From an uncultured Collinsella sp. (lineage in GTDB: Bacteria; Actinomycetota; Coriobacteriia; Coriobacteriales; Coriobacteriaceae): DNA of 17,003 nt. The DNA is taken from NCBI GenBank assembly GCA_900552345.1, contig URZN01000003.1, positions 1 through 17,003 of the forward strand, read 5' to 3'. The position numbers and the translations under genes were made by a program. Shown here piece by piece: positions 1 to 7,480 of this stretch. How positions within the stretch are numbered: the stretch's first letter is position 1; each line of letters starts with the position of its first letter. The notes under the pieces are model-generated. The model was not told where the DNA came from. It did not search any database and worked only from the letters and a program-made list of their open reading frames with translations.

Positions 1-15
1 TGCACCGTAAATCAT
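1..15 (-). CDS. 5' end of an unidentified gene running off the left edge
   Basis: On the minus strand an ATG at 15-13 is preceded by the purine-rich stretch AGAGGGGA (21-28) at a normal ribosome-site distance, and reads M-I-Y-G-A before the window ends. It follows the nagA relic and lacC on the same strand, so it could be the next gene of the sugar cluster. Five residues are too few to name it. A missing tagatose-bisphosphate aldolase would be the attractive guess, but nothing visible supports that. Confidence 0.4.
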
Positions 16-47
16 CTAAATCCCCTCTCGGATCGTTTCTTTGGCGG

Positions 48-176
48 CTACTCGGCAAACGCATTACCGACGCTGTTGCCACCCACATGCGTCTCGACCA
101 GGGTAAGGTCGGGATTGAACACGACAGTGTCGGCGTCGCGCCCCGGCATAATGCTACTGCACTTGTCGTCGGCTCC
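48..176 (-). pseudogene. 3' relic of a second nagA (C-terminal 41 codons or so)
   Basis: The minus strand from about 176 to the TAG at 48-50 encodes a peptide that aligns without gaps to the last 41 residues of the intact NagA at 2913-4082; I count 29 identities. It keeps the family's C-terminal pieces DKC, SIMPGRDAD, VVF, LVET, VGG and VGNAF. Above about 176 the similarity stops abruptly, and the frame meets a TGA at 231-233, just inside lacC. An ATG at 182-180 could in theory start a 44-residue peptide, but I see no ribosome site before it. The catalytic barrel is absent, so this cannot be a working deacetylase. It is most simply the remains of a paralogous nagA whose 5' part was lost. Confidence 0.85.
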
Positions 177-219
177 AACCATAAGCAAACAACCGATGCC
201 GAGGCCGCTGCACAAGCTC

Positions 220-1155
220 CTACAGCTCGGTCACGACAACGCCGTTGTAAACCTCGTCCCAACGATCCATAACCAAGTGGCCAGTCATGGGATCCATGGC
301 ATTGAGCTTGCCGCAGGTGTTGGCGGTACGCAGGACCGTCTCGTCATCCGCGCCAGCAGCAATCGCATGTGCGAAACCGGCAATGGTCGAATCGCCAGAG
401 CCCGTGGCGTTAACGGCAGGGATATCGGGCGTCTTCGCGCGGAACGCACGGCCATTGTGGAAGCCCACGGAGCCGGCAGCGCCCATGGACACGACGACCC
501 AGGGGATATCGGAGAAGCGGGCGTCAGAAGCGAGCGCGGCGCGGAGCTCGTCCACATCGTCGGTGGTAAAGCTCGTGCCCAGAAGGCCGTTGATCTCGGT
601 CAGGTTAGGCTTGACCAGCTCGGGCTTAATTTCGGACTTAAGGGCGGCCTCGAGCGAGGCGCCCGAGGTATCGAGCAGCACCTTGGCGCCGGCGTTCTCT
701 GCAATGCCCGTGATCTTAGCGTAGTAGTCCGCCTCGACGCCGCGGGGCAGCGAACCCGAGATGGTAACGACATCGGCCTTGCTCGCAAGCTCGGCGAACT
801 TGGCGGTAAAGGCATCGAGCTCCTCGGGGGCAATCGTCGGGCCGCTCTCGAGCAGCTCGGTCTGGTTGCCGGCGTGGAGGATGTTGAGACAAATGCGAGT
901 CTCGCCCTTGATGGGCACAAAATCATTCTTAATGCCGTTAGCATCCATGAGCTCGGCCATATAGGCGCCCATATGACCACCAAGCAAGCCGGTTGCCACG
1001 ACATCGTCGCCCAGCTGGCCCAGGACGCGGGCTACGTTAAGGCCCTTGCCGCCGGCGGTCTTTTCGGGCGTCACGCGGTTGACGTCGTCGATAATGAGCT
1101 CATCGAGCTGATAGCGCGTATCGACGGACGGGTTCATCGTAACGGTGAGGATCAT
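220..1155 (-). CDS. lacC: Tagatose-6-phosphate kinase (LacC type, PfkB family)
   Basis: A 311-residue PfkB-fold sugar kinase that should phosphorylate tagatose-6-P to tagatose-1,6-bisphosphate with ATP in the cytoplasm. Seen: the LacC/1-phosphofructokinase N terminus MILTVTMNPSVDTRY, the glycine-rich substrate loop AGGKGLN (about residues 34-40), and the PfkB C-terminal signature NATGSGDS (249-256) with the catalytic base Asp255. The sequence resembles LacC along its full length, including the LNA..P.TG stretch near the end, and the length is normal for LacC. I chose the ATG at 1155 over an in-frame ATG 13 codons earlier because AAGGAG sits just before it. It lies 59 bases after the LacX-like gene, probably in one transcript. 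The family also contains FruK; agaS and nagA nearby favour the tagatose role. Confidence 0.85.
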   Translation of the reverse strand: MILTVTMNPSVDTRYQLDELIIDDVNRVTPEKTAGGKGLNVARVLGQLGDDVVATGLLGGHMGAYMAELMDANGIKNDFVPIKGETRICLNILHAGNQTELLESGPTIAPEELDAFTAKFAELASKADVVTISGSLPRGVEADYYAKITGIAENAGAKVLLDTSGASLEAALKSEIKPELVKPNLTEINGLLGTSFTTDDVDELRAALASDARFSDIPWVVVSMGAAGSVGFHNGRAFRAKTPDIPAVNATGSGDSTIAGFAHAIAAGADDETVLRTANTCGKLNAMDPMTGHLVMDRWDEVYNGVVVTEL

Positions 1156-1214
1156 TTCTAGCTCCTTATCTCGCAGGCTCCTTATGCCTTGCAAAACGAA
1201 TTGGCTACATGCGA

Positions 1215-2096
1215 CTACAGAATCTCGATTGTGAACGAGCGCACGATGGTTTCTTTGGGCTTGGCGATAAGGCAGCCGCGCTTGTGCTCAAGCACGTCGT
1301 CCTCATCGGAGCAGGTCGAAAGACCGCCCCAGGGCTCAACTGCCACAAAATCACCCTCGGGCTTGCTCCACACAATGAGGTACGGGAAGCCCTCAAAGCT
1401 CAGGCGAACACCCTTGTCCTCGCCCTTTTTGGAAAGCGTGACCTGACGGCTCTCGAGCACGTCAAAGATGGTCTCCGCAAAATCGAAGAGCTCATGTGAC
1501 AGAGGCAGCGTCTTTCCCACCATGGGGTTCTTGGAGCGGTTGGTCACGTCAATCAAGCCAGTCGAGGGGACGGCAGCGCAAAGCTCAGCAGCTTCGTCCT
1601 TCTCAAAGCGCAGCTCGTAGTCCGTATAGGCCTCGCCCTCATCGAGCGGGCACCTAAAGCCGGGGTGTCCACCGATAAAGAAAGGCATGTCCTCGGTGCC
1701 CTCGTTGGTAACCTCATAGGAGACGCGCACGGCGGCGTCCTCGAGCGTATAGCGGGCGACAAGCTTAAACGGATACGGATAATCGCTCAGCAGCGCGGCG
1801 TTATCCTCCGAAGCCAGGCACATCGCCAGCTCGTTCTCGCTCTGGCTCAGCAGCTTCCACTCCTGTTTGCGCGCAAACCCATGGCGGGCGAGCTTCACAT
1901 GATGTCCGGCAAACGTCATGGCGCTGTTATCGCGCAAACCTCCGCAAATCGGGAAGCAAATCGGTGCCTGGCCGGACCACACGGCGGGATCGCCCTGCCA
2001 CAAGTACTCGCGACCTCCAGCCTCAATCGAGGTAAACGAACCACCGGCCGTGGAGACCTTGATAGAAATCGAATCGTTGGAGAGAGCGTATTCCAT
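1215..2096 (-). CDS. Aldose 1-epimerase family protein, LacX-like
   Basis: A 293-residue galactose-mutarotase-fold protein, expected to interconvert the alpha and beta anomers of an aldose or aldose phosphate in the cytoplasm. Seen: RHGFAR with His72, GGHPGF with His144 (the usual catalytic acid position), and VAVEPWGG with Glu254 (the usual catalytic base). The length and the HPGF and EPW motifs fit the LacX subgroup rather than the longer GalM enzymes. The ATG at 2096 is used because AAAGG lies just upstream; the frame stays open another 45 codons, but those look like non-coding leader. It precedes lacC on the same strand and diverges from the flavodoxin gene. LacX proteins are known from lactose/tagatose-6-P operons, although their exact substrate is poorly defined. 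Confidence 0.8.
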   Translation of the reverse strand: MEYALSNDSISIKVSTAGGSFTSIEAGGREYLWQGDPAVWSGQAPICFPICGGLRDNSAMTFAGHHVKLARHGFARKQEWKLLSQSENELAMCLASEDNAALLSDYPYPFKLVARYTLEDAAVRVSYEVTNEGTEDMPFFIGGHPGFRCPLDEGEAYTDYELRFEKDEAAELCAAVPSTGLIDVTNRSKNPMVGKTLPLSHELFDFAETIFDVLESRQVTLSKKGEDKGVRLSFEGFPYLIVWSKPEGDFVAVEPWGGLSTCSDEDDVLEHKRGCLIAKPKETIVRSFTIEIL

Positions 2097-2252
2097 TGCC
2101 CATCCTTTCGAACAACTGCTTTTTGCTCGCAAGAACCCGTCTCGGCCCTGACCAAAGGACAAACCCGCACGTTCATCGATGCGTCCGGTTTCCCAGCCAT
2201 GCAACGGGGTACCATACAGACATTGATGCAATTACAGCTGAAAGGCCTTCTT
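2097..2252. promoter_or_regulatory. Divergent intergenic region between the LacX-like and flavodoxin genes
   Basis: 156 bases between two divergent start codons, so it must hold promoters for both directions unless one gene is read from afar. I see a possible plus-strand -10 (TACCAT, near 2211) but no convincing -35, and no clear pair on the minus strand. No TGGT-N4-ACCA operator is present, so the GntR control inferred for agaS and the PTS operon is not visible here. Confidence 0.35.
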
Positions 2253-2837
2253 ATGCGAACCATCATCCTTTATGCCTCACACCACCACGGCAATACGAAA
2301 AGGCTCGTGGACGCCATCGTCGAGGCGCACCCCGAGATCGATACCCTCGACGTGAAGTCACTCGGTAAAAACGAGTACCCCGACCTGCACGAATACCATC
2401 TGATCGGTGTCGCCACGGGCATCTATTACTCCGAGATCGACAAGGACATGGCACGCGTGCTCACGAACGTGCTGCAGCCGCAGGACAAGGTGTTTGGCCT
2501 TATGACCTACGGTGGCAAAAACAAGTGGTACGGCAAGGATATCGATGGCATCTGCCGCATGAGGCAGGCCATCTTTATGGGTGTCTACGGCTGCCCCGGC
2601 TTTGATACGTGGGGGCCGTTCAAACTCGCCGGCGGTGTCCAAAAGGGACACCCGACCGCTGAGGAAATTAAGGGCGCCGTCGACTTCTTCGATAAGATCG
2701 AAGACGAATATGGCGATATCATCGTCGAAGAGTACGCCAAGCGCGAGAAGCGTCTAGCATACGAGAAGGAGCATCCTGCAGGAGGCCTGGTGGCCGGCGT
2801 CAAGCGCACGGCAAAGAAGATCGCTAACAAGCTGTAA
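2253..2837 (+). CDS. Flavodoxin family protein
   Basis: A 194-residue cytoplasmic protein with a flavodoxin-like fold. The N terminus, a beta strand followed by SHHHGNTKRL (about residues 9-18), matches the FMN phosphate-binding loop of flavodoxins (S/T-x-x-G-N-T). Further on are GIYYSEID and MTYGGKNKWYG, where the flavin-contacting loops usually lie, and the C terminus is a basic tail rich in Lys. It probably carries FMN and moves electrons or reduces an unknown substrate. It is the only plus-strand gene in the sugar cluster. The ATG at 2253 begins exactly where the flavodoxin strand begins and has AAAGG about nine bases before it. An in-frame ATG at 2226 would add nine residues of no evident function. 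A role in sugar use is not evident. Confidence 0.75.
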   Translation: MRTIILYASHHHGNTKRLVDAIVEAHPEIDTLDVKSLGKNEYPDLHEYHLIGVATGIYYSEIDKDMARVLTNVLQPQDKVFGLMTYGGKNKWYGKDIDGICRMRQAIFMGVYGCPGFDTWGPFKLAGGVQKGHPTAEEIKGAVDFFDKIEDEYGDIIVEEYAKREKRLAYEKEHPAGGLVAGVKRTAKKIANKL

Positions 2838-2868
2838 CTGTGAAGGTGCTTTTGAGCGTTTAACCCAT

Positions 2869-2906
2869 ACGGCGGGTCCGAGCAGATTCGGGCCCGCCGT
2901 CTTTTT
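2869..2906 (+). terminator. Rho-independent terminator after the flavodoxin gene
   Basis: Arms ACGGCGGGTCCGA (2869-2881) and TCGGGCCCGCCGT (2888-2900) form a 13-base stem with one G-T wobble and a 6-base loop, followed by CTTTTTC. The T-run is only on the plus strand, 31 bases after the flavodoxin stop. It may also insulate the convergent nagA, but there is no U-run on that side. Confidence 0.9.
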
Positions 2907-2912
2907 CTATCG

Positions 2913-4082
2913 TTACTCGGTAAAGGCGTTGCCGACGCACTGGCCGCCAACATACGTCTCGACGAGGGCAAGCTCATGGTCGAACACGACAAAGTCGGCG
3001 TCGCGACCCGGCATGATGCTGCCGCACTTATCCTCGATGTGCGCGGAGCGTGCCGGCACCTCGGTTGCCATGCGAATGGCGATATCGGCGCTGGCGATGC
3101 CCCAGTCAACGATGTTCTTGACGCCCTGGGCAAGCGTGAGCACCGAGCCGGCAATGCTCTTGCCGTCGGCGAGCCAGCACAGGTTGTCCTTCATGATGAC
3201 GTCCATGCCACCACTGGTGTAGCTGCCCTCGGGCATGCCGCCGCAGCCCAGGCAGTCAGTGATGAGCACCGTGTGTTGCCAGCCCTTTGCCTGCAGCAGT
3301 GCCTTGATGGCGGCAGGGTTAACGTGCTTGCCGTCACAGATGATCTCGGCGTAGGTCTCGGGCGTGGACATGGCAGCGCCCACGACACCGGGCTCACGGT
3401 GATGCAGCCCGCGCTGACCGTTATAGGTATGCGTAAAGCAGCTGGCACCGGCGTTGATGGCGGCGATGCACTCATCGTAGGTGGCGTCGGAGTGACCGAT
3501 GCTGGTCACCACACCCTTGGCGTTCAGAGCAGCCGCATAAGCAGCGGCACCGTCGCGCTCGGCCGCCATGGCGCTCTTGACGATGCGACCACCCGCAGCC
3601 TCCTGCCACTGATCGAAGACCTCCTCGGAGGGATCGATCAGGTAAGCGGGGTTCTGCGCGCCCACGTGCTTCATGGTAAAGAAGGGGCCCTCCAGGTAGA
3701 TGCCCTGAATGCGAGCACCGCAGAAGTCGGGGCCGCGACCCTCGTCCGCCTGAGCGATGGCGGCGCAGGCGTCCTTGATCTGCTCGACGCCATCGGTGAA
3801 CGTCGTGGGCAGCCAGCTGGTGGTGCCGCGACGAGCGAGCTCGGTCGAGCTGATATCGATTCCCTCGGGATCGTTATCGGTAGTTGAGTGGTTGTAGAAG
3901 CCATGGATGTGAGTATCGACCATACCCGGTGCGATCCACGATCCCGTGTAGTCCTTAATCTCGCAAGAGGGCTCGTCGGCCTGCCAGGCGCCAAAGACGC
4001 CGTCCTCGACCATAAGATAGCCGCCCAGTTGCGGGCCTGCCGGCAAGAAGAACTTGTCAGCCTTAATTGCGTACGTGCTCAT
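2913..4082 (-). CDS. nagA: N-acetylglucosamine/N-acetylgalactosamine-6-phosphate deacetylase
   Basis: A 389-residue amidohydrolase that removes acetate from an N-acetylhexosamine-6-phosphate, giving the amine sugar phosphate used by the next enzyme. Seen: DTHIHG (His58, His60); the metal-ligand Glu131 in YLEGPFF; His197 in GHSDAT; His218 in THTYNG; REPG (229-232); and the catalytic Asp276 in ITDCLG, all in family order. Length is normal. A GTG two codons earlier touches the AAGGAG box, so the ATG at 4082, about 5 bases from it, is the likely start. It is separated from agaS by a strong terminator and so needs its own promoter; a TATAAG box around 4120 is a weak candidate. NagA and AgaA cannot be told apart by eye. 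AgaS next door favours GalNAc-6-P, but the enzyme may serve both sugars. Confidence 0.92.
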   Translation of the reverse strand: MSTYAIKADKFFLPAGPQLGGYLMVEDGVFGAWQADEPSCEIKDYTGSWIAPGMVDTHIHGFYNHSTTDNDPEGIDISSTELARRGTTSWLPTTFTDGVEQIKDACAAIAQADEGRGPDFCGARIQGIYLEGPFFTMKHVGAQNPAYLIDPSEEVFDQWQEAAGGRIVKSAMAAERDGAAAYAAALNAKGVVTSIGHSDATYDECIAAINAGASCFTHTYNGQRGLHHREPGVVGAAMSTPETYAEIICDGKHVNPAAIKALLQAKGWQHTVLITDCLGCGGMPEGSYTSGGMDVIMKDNLCWLADGKSIAGSVLTLAQGVKNIVDWGIASADIAIRMATEVPARSAHIEDKCGSIMPGRDADFVVFDHELALVETYVGGQCVGNAFTE

Positions 4083-4140
4083 ATGCACTCCTTGCTTCTA
4101 AAGCAGTTGACTGTAGTGATGCTTATACCCAGCTCACGTA

Positions 4141-4182
4141 AAACAAAAAGCGCCCGCCCGCCGTTATGAGCGGACGGGCGCC
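4141..4182 (-). terminator. Rho-independent terminator after agaS
   Basis: Arms GCGCCCGCCCGC (4150-4161) and GCGGACGGGCGC (4170-4181) pair with one mismatch around an 8-base loop. On the minus strand the stem runs straight into TTTTTGTTTTA. It lies about 20 bases after the agaS stop and before nagA, so agaS and nagA are probably separate or only partly linked transcripts. Confidence 0.9.
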
Positions 4183-4199
4183 CTTACAGGGGGACGCGA

Positions 4200-5366
4200 T
4201 TAAGCGGTGAAGGGGTGAATCGTCACGCCCTTAACCACGCGGTTGACCGTACCGGTGGGGCTCGGCGTATCGGGCGTGTTGCCCACGCGCACGGAGTTGA
4301 GCAGGCTGATAGCCTGGGCAAACATCACGAACGGCAGAGCAAGGTAGCCCTCGGGAAGCGCCTCGTAGCCCTTAAAGGTGAAGGACTCACCCTCATAGAC
4401 GGTGGCACCTTCCTGCTGAACGGCGATGGTGTGCTGAGCGATCTCGTCGCCACCGATCTCGTTGAGGATGTCGATGTCGTACTGACGGGTGTAGGCGTCG
4501 TTATTGACGAACACGAAGACGAGCGTCTTATCGTCGACGAAGGACTTAGGTCCGTGACGATAGCCCATGGAGGTGTCGTAGGAAGTAGCGACCAGACCGT
4601 GAGCGAGCTCGAGGATCTTGAGCTGGCTCTCCTGGGCAAGGCCACCGAAGGAGCCAGAACCCAAGTAGGTCACGCGGTTGAAGTCGCCAGCCAGGTAATC
4701 GGCGATCTCAGGCTCACGAGAGATGACCTCCTCGCCCATCTTGGCAATCGTCTCGACCCACTCGACCTTCTGCTCGTCAGAGGCCGTATCGAAAATAAGG
4801 GTAGAGAGCAGGGTCATGCAAGAATAAGAACCGGTCATGGCGAAGCCCTTGTCGTTGGCGCGCGGAATGAGCAGCGTCAGCGCGTTGGGATCATCGGCAG
4901 ACTCAACGGCGAGCTTGCCCTCGGGAGCGCAGGTGATGTTGAGGAACTTGACGTTGTGGACGAGCTCCTTGGCAACGGCAACGGCGGCAAGGCTCTCGGG
5001 GCTATTGCCAGAGCGGGCAAAGGAAACCACGAGCGTGGGATCCTCGGCGCGCAGGAAGTCGCGCGGGGCGCTCACGATGTCGGTCGTGGCGATGGGCTTA
5101 AAGTCGTAGAGATCAGTGTTGCCAGCGTGACGCAGGTACGGGGCGCAGGTATCGCCAACGTAGTCGGACGTACCGGCACCGGTGAAGACAACGGACAGAC
5201 GACCCTCGCCCATAGCGCGAGCCTCGGCCAGGAAGGCCTCGATGGCCTCCTTGTTCTCGCGATAGATGTTGAGCGTATCACGCCAAAGCTCGGGCTGCTG
5301 AGCAATCTCGGCCGTGGTGATCTGGGCGCCGAGCTCGGTGAGCTCCTCGACACTCTTCTCGAACAT
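4200..5366 (-). CDS. agaS: AgaS family sugar-phosphate deaminase/isomerase (SIS domains)
   Basis: A 388-residue double-SIS protein. In the Aga pathway AgaS converts galactosamine-6-P to tagatose-6-P with release of ammonia. Seen: the first SIS domain with FTGAGTS (61-67) and the phosphosugar-binding SFARSGNSPES (115-125), then a second with YLGSGSFGG (about 234-242), QESQLKILEL, and the family hallmark GYRHGPKSF (268-276). Length and motifs match E. coli AgaS closely and differ from GlmS (no glutaminase domain) and from NagB. The ATG at 5366 follows GAGAGG. A consensus -10 and a GntR-type operator lie upstream, and the regulator gene is immediately before it with no visible terminator between, so both read-through and independent expression are possible. 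Confidence 0.88.
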   Translation of the reverse strand: MFEKSVEELTELGAQITTAEIAQQPELWRDTLNIYRENKEAIEAFLAEARAMGEGRLSVVFTGAGTSDYVGDTCAPYLRHAGNTDLYDFKPIATTDIVSAPRDFLRAEDPTLVVSFARSGNSPESLAAVAVAKELVHNVKFLNITCAPEGKLAVESADDPNALTLLIPRANDKGFAMTGSYSCMTLLSTLIFDTASDEQKVEWVETIAKMGEEVISREPEIADYLAGDFNRVTYLGSGSFGGLAQESQLKILELAHGLVATSYDTSMGYRHGPKSFVDDKTLVFVFVNNDAYTRQYDIDILNEIGGDEIAQHTIAVQQEGATVYEGESFTFKGYEALPEGYLALPFVMFAQAISLLNSVRVGNTPDTPSPTGTVNRVVKGVTIHPFTA

Positions 5367-5405
5367 TTCTAATACCTCTCTCTAGAAGTAATCCTCTGAC
5401 GTGCA

Positions 5406-5411
5406 ATTATA
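5406..5411 (-). promoter_or_regulatory. -10 box of the agaS promoter
   Basis: The minus strand reads a perfect TATAAT, 39 bases before the agaS start codon. The -35 position, 17-18 bases upstream, falls inside the operator at 5424-5445 and has no good TTGACA match, so the promoter would be weak without help or simply governed by the bound regulator. Confidence 0.65.
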
Positions 5412-5423
5412 CACTTCGGTTGG

Positions 5424-5445
5424 TTATCTGGTAGTAACCAGTTAA
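5424..5445. promoter_or_regulatory. GntR/HutC-type operator over the agaS -35 region
   Basis: The 22-base imperfect palindrome TTA-n-CTGGT-AGTA-ACCAG-n-TAA has the TGGT-N4-ACCA layout known for DasR/NagR-type regulators of amino-sugar genes. Its core CTGGTAGTAACCA recurs exactly at 9721-9733 before the PTS operon. It covers the -35 position of the agaS promoter, as expected for a repressor site. The GntR protein encoded next to it is the obvious candidate to bind it. Confidence 0.75.
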
Positions 5446-5480
5446 ATGCAAAGAATCATCATATGGAAACGATGCGAGCA

Positions 5481-6212
5481 CTAGTCGCTACGCTGGTGGT
5501 AAACCTTGTATTTAAACTGATCGGCACGAGCAACCGAGAGTGTGTACTCCACAACCTCGTTTGACTCGTTATACGTAGTCCTGACCAAATCGAGCACAGG
5601 CGAGCCCTCGACAATTCCCAAAAGGTGGGCGTCGGTGGGACGGGCTATGCTCGCATAGAACTCCTCTTCGGCCACGCGAATCTTTTGCTGAAAGTCTTGC
5701 TCAATCACATCGTAAAGCGGCTTACGCTCCAGCAGCGGTCGCTTTAGGGACAGAAATTGACGAACTGGTAGATAGCTGCGTTCGACCATCATGGGCATGT
5801 TGTCGGCAGAACGAAGGCGCTTAAGCTTAAAAATGCGATCACCGATACGCAATCCCATATGCTCGGCCAGATTTTTATCGGCCTCCATCTCGCAAAACTC
5901 GAGAATCGTGGTCTCGGGGTCGCGACCCATCGCGCGCATCTGCTCGGTAAAGCTGTAGGACTGCATGAGATTGGTTGCCTTTGCCGAACGGTCGGTCACA
6001 AAGGTACCGCGACCGTGCTGCCGAACCACCAGTCCTAAACGCTCCAGTTCCTGCAGAGCCAGGCGTACCGTAGTGCGCGAGAGACCATAGCGCTCCGAAA
6101 GTTCGCGCTCGGAAGGAATCATGTCACCGGCGCGATATTCATGGTCGATCTTTTCGGTCAGAATATCGACCAGCTGATCGTACAGCGGTTGCTTACGCGC
6201 TCCGATCGCCAT
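5481..6212 (-). CDS. GntR family transcriptional regulator, HutC/DasR type (UTRA domain)
   Basis: A 243-residue DNA-binding regulator. Residues about 9-73 form the GntR winged helix-turn-helix (PLYDQLVDIL, then PSERELSERYGLSRTTVR, then GLVVRQHGRGTFV). Residues about 90-235 match the UTRA effector domain (EVVEYTLSVARADQFKYKV near the end). Proteins of this type such as DasR and NagR/YvoA release DNA on binding GlcNAc-6-P or glucosamine-6-P; here the effector is probably an intermediate of the encoded pathway. AGGGAGG precedes the ATG. It lies between the PTS operon terminator and agaS. The paired operators beside it imply that it controls both units. No operator is seen at its own promoter, so autoregulation is not evident. 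Confidence 0.88.
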   Translation of the reverse strand: MAIGARKQPLYDQLVDILTEKIDHEYRAGDMIPSERELSERYGLSRTTVRLALQELERLGLVVRQHGRGTFVTDRSAKATNLMQSYSFTEQMRAMGRDPETTILEFCEMEADKNLAEHMGLRIGDRIFKLKRLRSADNMPMMVERSYLPVRQFLSLKRPLLERKPLYDVIEQDFQQKIRVAEEEFYASIARPTDAHLLGIVEGSPVLDLVRTTYNESNEVVEYTLSVARADQFKYKVYHQRSD

Positions 6213-6261
6213 CCCATCCTCCCTTTTGCTCGAATTCGGCTAACTACCTAGGGTGTTTAGC

Positions 6262-6291
6262 ATTATCTGTCTGCCACACCCGAATCATCAA
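6262..6291 (-). promoter_or_regulatory. Probable promoter of the GntR gene
   Basis: On the minus strand TTGATG (6291-6286) and GATAAT (6267-6262) are separated by 18 bases and lie just past the PTS terminator, about 50 bases before the regulator's start codon. Four of six -35 bases and five of six -10 bases match consensus. Confidence 0.55.
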
Positions 6292-6297
6292 GAAAAC

Positions 6298-6331
6298 AAA
6301 AGCCGCGCGCTCTTTCGAGCACGCGGCTTTT
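6298..6331 (-). terminator. Terminator of the PTS operon
   Basis: Arms AAAAGCCGCG and CGCGGCTTTT enclose an inner GCTC-tttc-GAGC stem, with one C-A mismatch between them. The minus-strand continuation is TTTTGTTTTC, a good U-run after the EIID gene. The A-rich and T-rich ends would also allow it to work on the plus strand. Confidence 0.88.
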
Positions 6332-6355
6332 AACATACACATGGCTTAAGGGGTC

Positions 6356-6384
6356 GGGGTGTGAGCCGCGTAGGGACACACCCC
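6356..6384. repeat. Second hairpin between EIID and the terminator
   Basis: Perfect 8-base inverted repeat GGGGTGTG (6356-6363) and CACACCCC (6377-6384), 13-base loop, starting 13 bases after the EIID stop. It has no U-run, so it is more likely a 3' stabilising stem than a terminator. Outer flanks CTTAAGGGG and CCCCTCAAG could give an alternative pairing. Confidence 0.5.
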
Positions 6385-6397
6385 TCAAGCTAGAGCC

Positions 6398-7480
6398 TTA
6401 CCAGATGCTCGGCCAGAGACCAAGCGGGCCAGCGCCCAGGATGCCAAGGACGAAGAGCAGGAGAATGCCCTTGGTCGGGGTCCAGCTGTGCTTAGCGAAC
6501 ATGTAGTAAAGCAGCAGCGTAAGCATAAGCGGGACGAGCTTCGGGACGATGGTGTTGAGGGTGTCGGCAACAGAGAAGTTGACCGGATCCTCGGTGACGG
6601 TAGCGTAGGTCACGGACTCCATGCCGTTGCCCAGATCGGCGACGCCGCACTTGACCTCGTTGCCGTCGGCATCGGTGGCGGTGAGGGCGTTGCCGTCCTC
6701 ATCGGTCATGGCGATGGTACCGGCCTCAGCGGTCTCGGTATCGATGCCCTCCATACCGGTGAAGTTCTCGGCCTCCTTCTCGGAGACGATCACGGTAGTA
6801 GGGGCAAGGCCACGGGTGGTGCCGTTGGGGATCTGGAGGTTGATCTGGGTGCCACCCATGGTGACGACCAGGCAACCGACGACGAAGACGCCCATGATGG
6901 AAGCGGCACGCGTGAAGGCCTGCATGTTGGCGGTCAGAGCGTCAATAGCGCTGGTGCCAAGCTTGTAGGACCAGTTCATGAGCCAGAAGCGCAGAGCGAA
7001 CTGGACGGCGTTGAAGATCACCAGGAAGATGATCGGCGCAGCGGCGTTGCCGTTGATGGCCATGTTGGAGGTGATGCCGGCCGTGATAGGCACGAGCGTC
7101 AGCCAGAACAGGGCGTCACCGATACCACCGAGCGGGCCCATTGCGGCGACGCGGACGGCGCGGATCGTGGGGATGTCAACCTTGTTCTGCTCGAGCGAAA
7201 GCACGATGCCCATAACAAAGGTGACGAGGAACGGGTGGGTGTTGAAGAACTCCAGGTTATGGCTCATGGAAGCCGCGAGGTCGTTCTTGTTGGTGTGGAT
7301 CTTCTCCAGACCGGGGATGATGGAGTAAAGCCAGCCAGCGGCCTGCATGCGCTCGTAGTTGAACGATGCCTGCAGGAAGCAGGAGCGCCAAGCCATCTTG
7401 TTGAGGGTCTTCTGGTCGAGCTGCGGAGCAGGAGTGAGATCCTCGTAGTGCTCCGGGATCACATACTCATTAGATGCCAT
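6398..7480 (-). CDS. PTS mannose-family transporter subunit EIID, with enlarged loop
   Basis: A 360-residue integral membrane subunit that forms the sugar channel with EIIC. Seen: the family N-terminal region WRSCFLQASFNYERMQ (31-46), NTHPFLVTFVMGIVLSLEQ (80-98), GPLGGIGDALFW (115-126), a hydrophobic stretch at about 194-208, and two C-terminal hydrophobic stretches after about 308. Usual EIID proteins are about 270-300 residues; the excess lies in a hydrophilic loop at roughly 214-305. The ATG at 7480 is chosen over an upstream in-frame ATG because GGAGGTGA precedes it; it overlaps the EIIC stop by 11 bases, implying translational coupling. It is the last gene of the operon. Substrate cannot be read from sequence; neighbours suggest GalNAc or galactosamine. 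Confidence 0.88.
   Translation of the reverse strand: MASNEYVIPEHYEDLTPAPQLDQKTLNKMAWRSCFLQASFNYERMQAAGWLYSIIPGLEKIHTNKNDLAASMSHNLEFFNTHPFLVTFVMGIVLSLEQNKVDIPTIRAVRVAAMGPLGGIGDALFWLTLVPITAGITSNMAINGNAAAPIIFLVIFNAVQFALRFWLMNWSYKLGTSAIDALTANMQAFTRAASIMGVFVVGCLVVTMGGTQINLQIPNGTTRGLAPTTVIVSEKEAENFTGMEGIDTETAEAGTIAMTDEDGNALTATDADGNEVKCGVADLGNGMESVTYATVTEDPVNFSVADTLNTIVPKLVPLMLTLLLYYMFAKHSWTPTKGILLLFVLGILGAGPLGLWPSIW

Noticed and set aside
76..1161. Long plus-strand open frame opposite lacC
   Set aside because: Antisense shadow of a GC-rich gene. The translation is low-complexity, and the minus-strand product is a clear kinase.
1665..2252. Long in-frame upstream extension of the flavodoxin gene
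   Set aside because: It runs antisense through the LacX-like gene, and the flavodoxin strand begins exactly at the later ATG, which has a ribosome site.
4215..5372. 385-codon plus-strand frame opposite agaS
   Set aside because: Shadow frame with no recognisable motifs; the opposite strand has full AgaS motifs and operator-linked promoter.
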